A stretch of 64,000 nucleotides of DNA, taken from the NCBI GenBank assembly GCA_030710605.1, contig CP092874.1:43892965-43956964 (forward strand), in the 5' to 3' direction. The notes under the pieces were generated by a model. The model was not told the DNA's origin, ran no database searches, and was given only the letters and a program-made list of their open reading frames with translations. A program made the translations under genes and the position numbers. Below are positions 30,140 to 42,831 of this stretch, piece by piece (the first letter of the stretch is position 1; each line of letters starts with the position of its first letter). This stretch comes from Cordylochernes scorpioides. Lineage: Eukaryota > Arthropoda > Arachnida > Pseudoscorpiones > Chernetidae.

Positions 30140-31002
30140 AAGAAAAATGACAGACTGGATGGTGTTGTGGGGAGCCTTTTTTGACATCTCTCTCAACAAC
30201 GCCCTGAAATATCAGTCGAGGCAGTTTTCAGTCTGAAGAGATAGTGACTCCAGTGACTGGATACAATAATTATCAGCCACGATTGTGTATTTTTTGTTTT
30301 GTGAGCTGGAGCAGAGTTCTGTTGGAAGACATACTTGCTACTGCGGCCACCATGTCCATTTAAGGTAACAACGGTCTTCTAGACATTGATTAAGTGTCAT
30401 GATATCACCTTCACTGCTGATAACGATAAGAACCATCACGGAGACAAGAAGTTTCGTGTGCCTTACGAGAGGTACCTCTGTCTTTACAGATCTAGCGATT
30501 ATTCCTGGGATTTACATTTTTGTTCAAAATTCCTTTAGGAAGAGAAGAACCTCAACATATTACAAGACTTATGAATCAAGTTGTTGAGGAGAGCAGAAGC
30601 CTTTCCTTTTCTGTTACCCGCCACATTCTCAGTTAGCCCACAGGCCTTTTCGAAGGGCATAGGACTTGAGACCAAGGTCCTCATGTAAAGTTTTGACAAT
30701 TATTATAGAGCCAACGTCCATTTCTTGGCTATGGCCCTCATCCTCTTACCATGGTTTCTATCAATCTTTTCCTTGACAATTTTGACAAATTCTTCACCCC
30801 TTACCCGGTCCGATCGACGCGAGTGATTTTTCCTTGCAACCATTCCCTCTTTGTTACTGTCGGCCTTATCAAAATGCTTCTTGACACGATAAACAGTGGT
30901 TTTGGGCAGCTTAAAAAAGTTCGCTATCTCTTTGAGGCTCCTTCTGGCGCGCAGAGCAACGATGATGGCTGCTTGATATTGGAATTATATTTTATTGCTC
31001 AT
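30140..31002 (-). pseudogene. Tc1/mariner-superfamily transposase, heavily decayed
   Basis: On the minus strand an ATG at 31002 opens MSNKI, a stop, then AAIIVALRARRSLKEIANFF and KLPKTTVYRVKKHFDKADSN, a clear helix-turn-helix start. RSDRVRGEEFVKIVKEKIDR follows. Further on, PLVRHTKLLVSVMVL and ISSEGDI match the region before the second catalytic residue in a Tc1/mariner-type group. Stops and shifts occur throughout. No terminal repeats were identified. Open frames on the plus strand here are shadows. Confidence 0.65.
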
Positions 31003-31309
31003 CACTACACTGCACACACATTTCATTTCACATTAATATGACTACGGAATGGAGAAAAAAATTAAACCAAAAGTAGTATTTATCTTATAAACTGCGCCAA
31101 ATATTATTCCGAATTTACCTAATAGACTCTGTATATGATAACATTTGTCATCCTACATCTTCATTTTTTTTTAGTAATATAAAATGTTTCATGTAAATTT
31201 GACTATTTCAGTAATTTTCAACTTGCACACTCGCGATGACAATTCAAATACCTCTATCGCTCTCTCGGCCGTGCGGCCACGCGGCGCGCAAGCTCCGAGT
31301 TCATCGGGC

Positions 31310-32238
31310 ATGGAGGGCGAGAGGATGGAAGTAACAAATATGTTTTCGATATTGGCGGATAGCCAATATGACGGGGAACAGGCTGGTACTGTTCCCGTTG
31401 ATATATTAGCAAAGACGCTGCGTAGTGCAGCTGGGAAAAGCATCCGGACAAGTCCTGGTTGGCCTCGAGAGGCCTGAAATGGCAGAAAATATCATAGAGG
31501 ATGGTCTGATGATCATGGGAGCCCTCCTCAAAACCCTACCTTATCAGAAGAAGGCAGAAAAAATAATCACCATTGCGGGCTTCCATAAGTCATTGAAGAC
31601 GCTGACATCATCAGGACCCTGAGGCCCTACTGCCAGGTGGTCTCCATCGCCCCTGCCGTTATTTCTTCCGGCGGCTACACCTGGCTGGACCTGAAAAAGA
31701 CAGCGTTGTTGTGACTGCCAAGGGCGGCTCTGCGCTGGCCTACTTGGAGTACGGTTTCCGTTGCTCCAAGTGTTACAGAATGGGCCATAAGAGAATGAAT
31801 TGCCCCCGGATCATCAGGGAAGCAAGTACCATCCAACCCTCGAGCCAGAAGAGCAGTGTAAAACGGGCGACTGCTCCTAACACCACTGCAGCTGCATCGC
31901 CACCTGCAGAATTAAACCACCCTGCGCCAGTGGCTGTTCCGGCACAGACATTCTCCACGCCACCTACTCAAGAGGCCAAAGCTCCCGAGACTGAGCCCAC
32001 CACCAGGACTCCGGAAACCTCCACCCAGACAGACCTCAACATCAGTAGAGGTAGCAAATTCAGACATCGCAAAAGCAAGGATAGAGCTAGATCCTTGTTT
32101 CCAAAAGCTGGGTCAACGGCCCTATTGCAGATTAACACTCTGCTCGAGCGACTCCCAAGATCCCCCTTTGGAGAGATTACACTCCTAGGCTTGAAGGAAG
32201 AGGAAGTGAAAGAGCCATCGTGTCCCTTTCTCACCTAA
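31310..32238 (+). pseudogene. LINE A ORF1 with CCHC knuckle
   Basis: The likely start is MEGERMEVTNMFSILADSQ at 31310 or 31325. An RNA-binding part follows in shifted frames (VLVGLERPEMAENIIEDGL, TLPYQKKAEKIITIAGFHKS, RTLRPYCQVVSIAP). The zinc knuckle CSKCYRMGHKRMNC is at about 31766-31807 in the 31711-32238 frame, followed by a Pro/Thr-rich tail. Similar proteins are made by I- and R1-type elements and coat the element RNA. Shifts lie near 31440 and 31600. Copies B and C preserve the same N-terminal pattern (ELFNPYAVLA, ELSNPFGALA). Confidence 0.78.
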
Positions 32239-32340
32239 GGCTGCTAATGAATAAATCAGTGCAGAACAGAAGCTGGCCCTGTCCCTACTACGCGAGCAAT
32301 TAATAAAGGGGCTTGGAGGCTTCAAGTCACCCTTTTCAAA

Positions 32341-35300
32341 TGGCTCTCTGACATCAAATCATGGACAAGGAGCGCGCAAGAGCTTCCGCCTTGCGTGCCT
32401 TAATGTGCGCGGCATTGCCGCTCGACACAGGAGCATCGAACTGTGCTGTTTTCTGGGGCAGAATGCAGTTGACGTTGCCTTCATTCAAGAGACTAATGTC
32501 ACCGCCCTGGACAGCGCCGAAAACCTCTATTTGGGATACAGGGCAGAGGTTGTTCCAGCATCTGGCGCCAGAGGATCCGTCCTCGCCTGCATCTTCTCAT
32601 CCGGCGTCCAGGTCATCGGGCAACGGGTCCTGTCCCCTGGCAAGATCGCCGCCTTCGACGTCACCATCTGGGGAATAAAGGCGACATTTATCAACTGCCA
32701 CCTCTCTCATCCTCCTGACGAGCGGCTACAGCAGCTACACGCCATCGCAGCTGCTGCTGTCAATGAAGACGCGTGGGTCCTCGGGGACCTCAATATCTCC
32801 GAGGAGTCTGCGAGTTACATTGCGTTCGGATCCGTCGAAGCCCTTGGGGAGCTCCTGGACCGGGCCAATCTCATAGATGCGCAGCTATCTTCGACGCCAC
32901 GCACCTACTAACAAGGATCTCCAGTTGCGGGAGCCGGGTGGATGCTAGCAGATTGGATCGAGTTCTCCTACCATCAAGACTCTCCAACCGCGTCACACGA
33001 TACTGGAGCCTATACTACAAGAACTCTGACCACCGTGCGGTCCTTCTCCAAATCGGCGAGGCCCCAGAACCTCGTCCACCATGCATTGCTAGCATGCTTC
33101 GATCTAGGTTAGTCGTTGGGACAGTGGAAATGCTTCTTAACGAGGCCTTTGGACACATTGAGGACATGCAAAATGCGGAAATCTAGAGGAGGTGGGGACA
33201 TATCAAGGCGCATCTGGCCTCCGCTATCAAGTCCCTCCAAGACCTGCGCAACAACGACGACGACTACATCTCGAGGGCGAGAAAATATGTCCAATTCAAG
33301 CTCGAGGATGTATCCATCAACTCGGACTATCCCTCCCTGCCGAACCTGGGGCGCGCTCTTCGTCTTCGTTGCAGGAGAACGTCGTCGACAACATTCTACG
33401 ACAGCGCAGGTCGAGTGATTACGGGACCAACGGTGAGAGACTTGGCTTTCGCCAACCTTAAGGAGCGCTTTTCCCACCCTTCGTGCTCACCGGAGGACAT
33501 CGATGGTTTCCTGCGTGTATTTACCCTAAGGGTCACCATTGAGGAAAACGATCTACTCCACCGCTATGGGATCGGCGAAGAAAAGATCGTTACTGCCATC
33601 GGCCGTCTGCCAACTGGAAAGCGGCCGGGTGGGATGACTTGCCCTGCGAGCTCTTCCGGGGCTTCGAGGATTTCTTCGCGAGTGCGCTCCGTTGGGTCTT
33701 CGAGGCGTCCCAGCTCTGCCTTCTTCCATGCGGCGCAGCGAAATCTCACAATAGCAAAACCGCACGGTGGTCTAGGCCTAGCGGGACTTCGACCTCTCTC
33801 CTTGCCAACGACGGACTACAGAGTCCTGAGCTGGGTCCTCTACTGGCGACTGCGACCTCATCTCTGGGACATCGTACTTGAATGCCAGAGCTACGCCGTT
33901 CCAGGTAGAAAACCTGCCTAAAACATATCCCGCGTAGCTGACGAAGTTGCCACTGCCTGCAGAAAAGAAACCCCGCTGACAGTCGTCGCCACAGACTTGG
34001 AGTCAGCGTTTGACACACAGGACAGAGGCTTCCTGATGTCCGTTCTTCTCTCCGTCGGTCTGCCGCCAGTCTTCGTGGGGTGGGTTCTTCTGCTCTTCGC
34101 TGGGGCCGAGGCGACTTGAGAATAGAAGGAATTGGGAGAACTCCTCTGTTCCACATGCTCAACGGAGTGAGGCAAGGATGCGCTACCAGCGCCGATGACA
34201 TCGTCCTGCTTATCCGCCAGGATGGGCAGCTAGAGGTCGTCAAGGAGATCTTCGAGGACTTCAGGCGTGCGTCAGGAATAAGATTCAACTTCGGCAAGAG
34301 CCAGGGCCTCTGGTACGAGAGATGAAGGAATCGCACCGACTTCCCGTTGGACATCTCCTGGAAAAGGGAGAAAATCAATATCCTAGGGACCATAGTGACT
34401 CCTGGTGTGGGAACTTTGGCTCAAGACCAACATCTGCAGGAGTTACTGGAGAGGGCCATTGCTAAGTGGTCCCCCTTTGTCCACGGTCTCTCACTTGCTG
34501 GTCGAGCAAAAACGGCCAATAGCCTGGTGCTCTCGGCCATCTACTATAACCTCCAGGCTTACCTGCCCAGCGAGACTAGCATGGCAAGACTGCAGGCAAG
34601 ATTGGCTCGATTAGTGTGGGGCAGGATCGAACCTCATGGCTTCCCGGCACCATCCTAGTGCGGCCGATCTCGACGTCGGCACTAAGCACCGGCTGTCGTG
34701 CCTCAAGGCGTCCCGGCAGCACTGCGTGGAGGTCGTAACGCTCACTCTTGGTTCGCCTAGAGCGGGGCGTGACTATCTCCCGCATCCCCTCCTGGCACCT
34801 GGCTTCCCCCGCGGCGTCGTCGGAGTCTTCACCTTTCGAAGCTGCTGCGGAGATCCTAGAGCTGAACAACCGGATCCTACAACTAGCACTCCTCCCGGCT
34901 CTTCGTGTCGTGGGCGACTGCCGTTTCCTGCCGCCCCCTGAACTCCTGGCTCCTACTAGATGGCTTGGCTGGCGCATTGAAGAACTGACCGGGTTTCCTC
35001 CAAATATCTCCATCGCTACGCGTGGGGCCCTCGTGGACGCCGCTGCTCTGTGGAGCTTCTGCTCACGCCTGGTCACCCAGAATGCCCGAGGTCGTCATCG
35101 CGTCACTAGCCTTGCGGACGCAATCATGGTGCGCGGAACGACCACCGCCCTCCAACGCCTAACAACCCGCACTGCCCGCCGCATGCTGGAACGTCCACGC
35201 CTGGCTGCACTGCCCATCACCCAGCTGCTGGGACGGTGGCTTCCCCTCGTTGGCATCTCCATCTCCATCAGCTGGTCTTCTCTCCGGCGATGTGCCTTCT

Positions 35301-35671
35301 CGGGGCACAATGCTGACGTTGCCGTGCGGCTGGCCCTGCACACCCTTTCCCATCCAGCACATCCGGCCTCAGCCCGGGAGTCCTGCATCGCCTGTGGGTC
35401 CGGAGACCTGTCACTGGCCCACCGCTACTGGTCCTGTTGGCGGATCAGGCCAGTCATCGTGGAGGCCTTCATCATCATCCAGCGGCCCCCTGACCTGCAG
35501 AGCTGGATCTTCGGGCATGACCTGGAGGATGACGCCTTGGCCATCATGGCATCTTCCAAGACCTGCATCTACAAGCACTTTCTGGGCCTGGAGATGTGGG
35601 GAGTCCAAGAAGACCCCCTCCTCGTCTGGAGGAGGACCTTATCAAGGTGGTGGAGACTCCCTAGCTCCTAA
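32341..35671 (+). pseudogene. LINE A ORF2: endonuclease, RT and zinc-finger C-terminus, broken
   Basis: The AP endonuclease runs about 32370-33060: LACLNVRGIAA, VAFIQETNV, WVLGDLNISE and NSDHRAVLLQ are its catalytic boxes. RT fragments follow: IGRLPTGKRPG (33415-33640), VVATDLESAFDTQDRGF (about 33980), then GVRQGCATSADDIVLL at about 34165. The last joins motif B directly to motif C, so about 50 residues of the palm are deleted. LGTIVTPGVGTL and SLAGRAKTANSLVLSAIYY mark the thumb. The C-terminal frame 34748-35671 carries CIACGSGDLSLAHRYWSC, a CCHC finger typical of this LINE group. Many shifts. Confidence 0.82.
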
Positions 35672-35756
35672 TATCATTGTACATTCTCATCATTTATCCA
35701 TTTATATTATCATTTTTTTTGTAAAAATTGGCTAATTGTCAATAAAATCGTTTCAA

Positions 35757-37560
35757 ATGTCAATGTCTCTTTCTCTCTCGAAGGCGCTGACGCGCGCGCG
35801 CTCCCGCTTACCCCGCCGGCGTGGTGTGTTCTTTAACATTCTTTTATTAAGCCTAATAAGAACGGCTCTCAATTCTTTTTCGAATTAAATAAATATGATG
35901 GAACTTTTCAACCCATATGCGGTATTGGCGGAGAGGCAGGACAAAGACCTACACGATGGGTATGATTCCCATCGAGGTGGCTGATATGCAAGTCGATTTA
36001 GCGACGATAAAAGATTCGAAGAAGAATCGTTCGAATACAGATGTGAGCGACGCAAATTAGTTCGCGAAAAACGGCGGATATGTAAATCCGGCCGCGGAAA
36101 GAAGAGAAAAATGGGCGGAGCAAGTTGTGGCCGCGGAAAATGATAATGACACCGAACCTTTCTAATCTGTACACGGAAAAAAAAGGAAACGGCTTAACCC
36201 TAAAGGTCAGCGGGCTCAGATTGTGAGGCCGGACGCTAGCTCTCCAAAACCATCTGGACAGCTTCGTAGGACAACGAAGGAGTCCGTGACTTTCGTGGGG
36301 AACATCAGGAAACAACAGGCGCTGAACAAAGCCAGATCATCAGCAGCAACGTTCGACCAATGCTGCTATGTCGAATAGTGCGCGGACTTCCATCCCGTGC
36401 ACTATAAGAAGGCCTTGGAGGAGTTGCTGGAGAAAAGGATCCGTCTACCAGCTGATGAAGATGTCCGGCCATGTTATGGTCGGACTGGCCAGCATTGAGA
36501 AGGCGGAGCGCCTGGTGGAGAATGGACTCACCATCAACAACACCTTCCTCAGGGGCATTCCCGTACAGAAGGAAGGCGGAGAAGATCATCCTCGGGAATC
36601 TGCCGATAGCAGTGAGGGAGGAGGACATCATTGAAGCCCTGCGACCTTACTGCCGGGTTGTCTCCCTGGCCTACGAAGTGGTGTCCTGTAACGGCTACAC
36701 CTGGACCACCGGCAACTGGGAAACCTTCGTCCTTCTGAATGAAGGACGCAAACTCCACCAGCTCCCTGCCAAGCTGGTGATCATCTCCAAAGGGGAGACT
36801 ACACCCGCCTACATCACCTACGGCGTTAGGGGTAGTAGATATCACCGCCAGGGACATCGGCGATCCACCTGCCCCCCAGGGCACCCGAAGTAGACCGGTG
36901 TTGACACCTCCACCCTCCCAGCCCACCCCCTTCAACAAATCCGCCCTCTCTACACCACCTGCGGAAATGTCTGCACCCTTCAAGCAGATCCCCATAACAT
37001 CCTCAGGCCCTGCCGCGCCTGCGTTCGTGGCGAACTTCCTTGTCCCTCCCTACGAGACTCCAGCCCCCGAGCTTCCTGTTCCGGCGCCGAGCACCAGAAA
37101 GTTGCCGTCATGACCAGAACCTCCTCGACCAATATTGAGCCATCTGCGGCTCCTGCAATGGAGAACCAAACCATGACTGATCAGGTAGAGAATATTTTTA
37201 TAGAGCTAAACGCTGACTCTATTCTGGCCCCTCTCTATGATGAGGTTGATGATGATGAAAATTGGCCGCGGTTCTTTGCCGCCCTGACAAAGAAACACTC
37301 CCCGATGAACTCTCGCCTGGAAACAGGAAAATTCTCTACAATTCCTCGGCGATGCAATTGAGCACGTTGGGGACAAAAAACCCTCTATAAGCACGGGCCT
37401 TTCCGAACTCAGGGCGGCCTTGAACATTTGACTTTGTCCAGACGTCCCTTCAGAGAAGGCTCATGTCTGATGTAAATATATATATATATATATATTTTCC
37501 TGTTTTATAACTTTAAATTTTCACTATATAATCTTATATGGACATTAAAATAAAGTAGTT
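35757..37560 (+). mobile_element. GC-rich LINE, copy B: ORF1 without ORF2
   Basis: The unit starts with a pyrimidine-rich CTCTTTCTCTCTCG next to the 3' end of copy A. ORF1 can be followed from the ATG at 35895 (MMELFNPYAVLAERQ) through VMVGLASIEKAERLVENGL (36468), YCRVVSLAYEVVSCNGYTW (36650) and a CCHC-like TCPPGHP end to about 37361. No endonuclease or RT follows; a 3' tail with (AT)n at about 37473-37495 and AATAAAG near 37551 comes next. It is either internally deleted or an ORF1-only non-autonomous form. Confidence 0.72.
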
Positions 37561-38005
37561 TATATCTCAATCTCTCTCGGCCGTGCGGCCACGCGGCGCG
37601 CGAGCTACGTATTTTCTCCGAATGGGATGGATAATATAGAGTTGAGCAACCCCTTTGGGGCATTGGCAAAAACTCATCCAAAACATTCAAGTCTCCGCCC
37701 AAATATCGGCAAAATTTTCAGAATTGGCTGAAAGCTATTCTAATTTAAACAATCGTTAAGATGTAAATTTTGAGCCGGCGGCGGACAGCAAACATGCAAA
37801 TTCTGACCGCAACTGGGCTGACTGCCCGGAACAGGACGACCAGCTTTCCGAGAGCGAAGATGTAATCTTCACCACAGTTGGAGGATGAAAGAAGAGGCCA
37901 CATGACCCTGACCACGCCAATTCAGGGACGAAAAGGGGCTGCGTCCAGGCACCGAGAATCCCTCCAAACATCTGCAGGTCACGAGCTACACTAACATCCA
38001 GTAAG
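37561..38005 (+). mobile_element. GC-rich LINE, copy C: 5' end only
   Basis: CTCTCGGCCGTGCGGCCACG (37571) repeats the 5' end of copy A almost exactly. The ORF1 start is recognisable as DNIELSNPFGALAKTHPK (37628). Homology fades by about 38000. The unit follows copy B directly. Confidence 0.7.
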
Positions 38006-38058
38006 GAAATATCTTTATTTACGGGGCTGCTAACCAAAATGAATGATCTTTGAGCCCC
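38006..38058 (+). repeat. Short repeat shared with 23887-23940
   Basis: GAAATATCTTTATTTACGGG, GCTGCTAACCA and TTTGAGCCCC match the interior of the family 3 Helitron in the same orientation, with four or five substitutions. What follows (38059-38560) has a G-rich tract but no gene that I can support. Confidence 0.6.
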
Positions 38059-38851
38059 GATGGACGCATAAAGCGGAATATTTATAAAGCACAGTTGGAG
38101 GGGGCTGGGGATGGGTGGCCAGGGGATCATCGCCAGGTGAGGCCAGGAGAGCCGGGATGTAGAGGAGGATCAGGGGGGGGGGGCAGGGTGGTGATCCGCG
38201 GAGATCAGGGGGAGGCAGAGATGGACCCAATAGTGTTGAGCACAGGGGTGACCGTGGAAAGCAGGCATACCGCAACGCTTAAAGTGTATGATTTTTAAGC
38301 CCAAAATAATGTAACAAGCAGACAAGCCGCAATGCACTATATCAAAGTACCAAGGTGCTTCCTGCAACCAAGGTTGTTCAAAAAGGTTAGATTCCCCAGG
38401 CCAGGGAAAATAAAAGAAAGACAGCTGTTGTGTTCAAATAAGAATATTAGATAAAGCGGGAATGATTCAGCAACTGATGGGAAAAGATAGTTTTTCTTTT
38501 TGTCAAAATAAATATATTAAAAGTTTTAGATAAGAATATTGCTATTCGCGCGAAATATATAAAATTTTTGAAATTGAGATATTTTACAAGGATTACAAGT
38601 GAGGGCGCCAGTACTTAGACAACGAACCAGAAAAGTACACCATAGATTGCATAGCGCGTTCAAATGGGTCGCTGCGTAGGTCGATTTCTCGAGCAGCCCG
38701 CACCGTCGAATCGCCAAACCATTTTCCTTCTGTCCTTGGGTTACAGAGACAACGTCAGGGGCGATCACATACGCAGGTCAGGTCGCGAAACCGATCTTAA
38801 ACAGCGGCACATGCCAGAGTTGCGTCTACGAGCGGCCGCTAATGACCTGTG

Positions 38852-41800
38852 CTAACTATGAGGTGAGGAGTCCGAGTCACTCAGGTGATTGGAATCCTCC
38901 GCGAGGACGCGTGGCAGAAGTCTATCAGAGGCCTTTAGGAACTCCAGGCAGGCTCGCAAAGTGCTCCTGTTGAAAATAAAGTCTTTTAGTGATCGCGGAG
39001 TGTACCCTAATTCTTCTGCACAGGTGGAAAGAAGGGGGAATTTAAGGGCATCAAGGCTGCTGCACTCAAGAACGATGTGTGACAGAGTTTCTTCCCTGTC
39101 AGCGTCGCAGTAAGGGCAGGAATGATCGTCAATGACGCCTATCCTATGGGCGAAACTGTCCGTCCACGTGTGTCCCGATAGTAGGCCAACCACAATGTGC
39201 TCGCTAGAGACGATGTATGCATACCTTTTGTCTAAAAGACTCATTGGAGTAAGGCCAAAGCGGGTGTGGATAGAAGGAGCTAGAGAGAGGAATCTGTTTT
39301 CCCATGCTTTACGCGCCCGGCCGTAGATTGCCGATTTTACAAACGACAAAGGAGCGAGTTTGTAACAGCTTGGGTCAGCAGACTCAGCACCCTGCTTTGC
39401 GAGTGTGTCCGCAATGTCATTACCCACGTTCCCACTGTGGCCCTTGATCCATTGTATGGTGAATCTGTTCTCATTGCGATTCAATCGCGAAATCAGTAGC
39501 AGAGCTCTGTCGATAAGGTACTTACCAGTCTTAGAGTTCAGAACTGACTTCACGACTGAGAGGTTGTCCAGGAAGAATCCTAAGGTTAGATGATTTGGTA
39601 AAGTGGTTGCGTTTTCAAGTGCCTTAACCAATCCAAGGGCTTCCGCCTGAAAGACAGAACAATGAGGGTCAGGACATGAGATTCACGTATTTCAGGTGCA
39701 CAATCGAGACAAGAGAACCTGTACACGCTCGCGCCAACTCCATCTCTGGTTTTGGAACCATCTGTATAGTATGCCACGTGGAAGAGCAAGAATATTACAG
39801 GGAGCGGAGTTATAGGGGGGAGGGGGGGGTAAGGGAGAGGATGTGGAAAGGGAGGAGGCTCGAGTGGAATTTCAGCGTCAACCAATCCATACTTTTTAAG
39901 GTATAGCTCAGTTTAGCCGAGATTTCCAAATCGAGAGGAAGAACTCTAGATAAGAGAAGCGTTGCTGGTTGATCTGAAAGCTCTACAAGCTCTCACTAGG
40001 AAAGGCCTTTGAGCACTCAGTAGAACATTTAAGGAGCGTTGAGAAAGATTAGGAAACCATAGCGCCAAGGCATAGGCGATGGCTGGAACAACCACTTGCA
40101 GATAAAGAGTTCTCAAGGCGCGGTAACCAAAACCAAAGTTGAGATTAGCGGCTGTGGTCAAACGCGGCAACATGCCGCGGACCTTGGCGCAGACTTCAAC
40201 TACGTGCTGGTGGAAAGATAGACGTTGATCAAATCTCACTCCCAGCACCTTAATTGAGTCGCGCCATTGGATTGTCCGTCCGTGGATAACCAGATCCCGA
40301 GGCGGGTACAGGCAGTCTCCCGTGTGGTCTGAGGAGAACCATATCCTGGAACTTCCCACGCTGAGTTCCAGCTCATGAAAACTGCACCACCTAGCGATCA
40401 TGTCTATGGTGTGTTGGGCCGCGGAAAGTTGAATAGGTCGACATCCTGAGACCACCACGACCAGATCATCCGCGTAGGCTTGCGGGAAATACAATATTCC
40501 TGTAATCCAGCGTTAGGAGTTCGTCAAAGACAATATTCCAAAGGAAAGGGCCGAGACTGAACCCTAGGGACATTCTTTGGAAACTCGTCTCGACCCCAGT
40601 ACAACCATTCATAGACAGTCTCACAACACGGTTACATAGAACGAGTTTATCAGATGATAAATATTTCTGGGACAAACGCTTTTGTGCAATGCTCTCAAGA
40701 TACTGGAATGGAGCACGTTGTCAAAAGCGCCTTTAACATCAAAAGAAAGAAGAAGACAAGATTTCCTATTTTTAATCGTCCGGGTTATATTAGATTTTAT
40801 ATTTAAGAGTGCGGCTGTAGTAAATCTACAAGGCTTAAATCCGAACTGGTTTGGAGGGCGCTTTACACATCCTATCGGCCATCCACGACAGCCTAGCAAG
40901 AACTAAACACTCAAGCATCTTGCACAAACCAGGCAGTACGTGATTGGACGGTGTGATGCGAGAAAGTCCTCCCCACTTCTCTTGGGAACGAGAACGACGT
41001 CCCCCAGCTTCTATGTAGATGGAAAGTGGCCAGTAATTAAACACCTGTTGAAAATATTTATTAAAAAAAACGTCCGAAAATGTTTTAACTAGTTTTACGA
41101 TAAAAATAGGTGGCATGCATCACTACCAGGAGAAAAAGATAATTGCGCCTTATCCGCTGTCAACAACAACTCGTTATCTGTAAACAAAGGGTCGTTATCA
41201 GATAACGATGTGTTGACTTTGCTTAAATATTTGTGTTCTAACATGGTATCGGGCGGGACATGGCCGAAATAGTATTCTAATAAGTTATTTAATGAGTCCC
41301 GCGGACCTTCAGTGAAGCCGCTACCAACTGGGAGAGCTGAGAGGAGTTTGCGCATAAAATTTCCCTTGATGAAAACTGTAGATACCACTCCAAGTGCTGA
41401 TTTCGCAACGCGAGCAGGCTGCCTCCATGCTTCTTTCTTAGCCAGTCTCCTCGCACGGCGATTTCCTGGCCTTCAGTCTCTTGTAAAAGACCTCCAGCAC
41501 ACCCTTAGCGACACCGCGTGCCTTATAAAGGCCCGCTTTGCCTTTTGAGTGACCCTTTTGAGCGGATTCAAATCAGATTTCACCAAGAGAAGGACTTGAG
41601 GTATTTATCACTTCTGGGCGGTATGGAATGGTGTTTAGACATGTGTGAAAAATCTCTTCGCCGAGTGAATTAATTACATCGCCGAGGGAGGATGAGTCAC
41701 GCACGTTTTCTAAAAAAAGATAAATATTTTCTTTTTTTTTTGGCTGAAATGTTCAAAAACTCTATCTCATAAGCGCGACCAAAGCTGAAGTATATATCGC

Positions 41801-42520
41801 TAAATTTATTCAATTTAAATCTGGGGTTGTCCTGTAAGGGGCAGCGAAATTTAAGTTGAAGACGAGGCGTTTGTGGTCAGACAACTCCTGGTACTCAGGA
41901 TCCCAATCGGTAACGCTATTTACAAGGCCAGCACTACAGCAAGTGACGTCGATGGAAGAAAAGCAGTTGCCCTCCTCCCACGTCACCGCGCCGTGCGTGG
42001 TGAGCACATGCAAATAGTTGGCATCTATAAAGTTTTCAACTAAATCTCTCTTATTTGAGTGATGCCTGAGGAGCAGAGGCTTATCCGACCACCCAAAAGG
42101 TTCACATTTAGATCGCCGCAAAAATTACCTCGTCATAGTTCAGAGAATTAAGGCTAAAATTTATCTTATCTAGAAGAGGGGAGGGGTCACATGATGGCGG
42201 GAAGGTAAACATTACAAAGAAGAATACATTCACCACCTAATTCATATATGACAAAACGACACTAACACTAGAAAAATGAGACAAATGGACAAATTTGAGG
42301 CTAGGATTTACTATAATGACCATAGCTCCCAACCTATAGTTTGTAATAGGGCCATAGCAAACTCTGTTAGATGGGATTGGCAGCGATAGGATTTGACCCT
42401 CGCGGCTGGGAGCTCTTGTAAAAGTAGTAAATCTATGTTCTCCTCACGACAACCATTCAACACTGAATACAAACAAGGCTGAGAGCATCTTATATTGATT
42501 TGTAGGCAACTTGAAAACAT
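38852..42520 (-). pseudogene. I-group ORF2: endonuclease, RT, RNase H
   Basis: The endonuclease lies at 41810-42520 (LQINIRCSQPCLYSVL, DLLLLQELPA, ELSDHKRLVFNL). RT blocks: PNQFGFKPCRFTTAALLNI and LLLSFDVKGAFDNVLHSSIL (40621-40899), SLGFSLGPFLWNIVFDELL (40466-40675; Gln of the usual QG is Leu-Gly here), and QAYADDLVVVVSG (39946-40494). RNase H starts with YYTDGSKTRDGVGASVYRF (39586-39885) and continues in 38852-39631 with the conserved WIKGHSGNVGNDIADTLAK. A C-terminal CPYCDADREETLSHIVLECS finger ends the protein. The 38852-39631 stretch is uninterrupted for 259 codons, but stops and shifts break the rest. Confidence 0.87.
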
Positions 42521-42745
42521 TCATTTGACCATCAACTTATTCAAATCATCCTGGGTATCTCGCATGTGCTTGCACATCATGGAGTTGGCATTGTGCTTGT
42601 CACCGCACCTGTGACACTTAAGCACGCTTTTATTGTCACAGGCAGTGGTAAATTGTGCACCTGCACAATTGGCGCACTTGGGCGCTTTGGTGCACTTTAT
42701 TACCATCAGTGTGCTTCCTGTGAGAGAGGCTACCGCAGATACCAC
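42521..42745 (-). pseudogene. I-group LINE ORF1 C-terminus with zinc knuckles
   Basis: The minus-strand frame reads TKAPKCANCAGAQFTTACDN then KSVLKCHRCGDKHNANSMMC, two cysteine-rich knuckles in tandem. It ends at 42521, just upstream of the endonuclease, as expected for ORF1 of the same element. The N-terminal part is lost at the junction with the inverted RT remnant near 42838. Confidence 0.7.
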
Positions 42746-42831
42746 ATGGGAAGACGCGTTTCGCCTGAGGGACAGGAAGTCAACAGTGACGCGACCACGT
42801 GCAAGAAGAGCTTCCTCGATACCCTTAGTAA

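Larger units (their letters stand above)
31180..35756 (+). mobile_element. GC-rich LINE, copy A (near full length)
   Basis: The 5' region starts with CTCTCGGCCGTGCGGCCACG at about 31260 (also at 37571). ORF1 and ORF2 follow, then a short 3' part with CAATAAAATCG near 35740. It is much more GC-rich than its surroundings. Copies B and C of the same family follow directly head to tail. Confidence 0.82.

Noticed and set aside
30751-31041. Plus-strand 96-codon open frame
   Set aside because: It is the reverse of a helix-turn-helix transposase start read on the minus strand.
33746-34393. 215-codon minus-strand open frame
   Set aside because: It is antisense to the GC-rich LINE RT; high GC content lengthens chance frames there.
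34576-35076. 166-codon minus-strand open frame and neighbouring alternative frames to 35735
   Set aside because: Shadows of the LINE A C-terminal frame 34748-35671, which alone shows the zinc finger.
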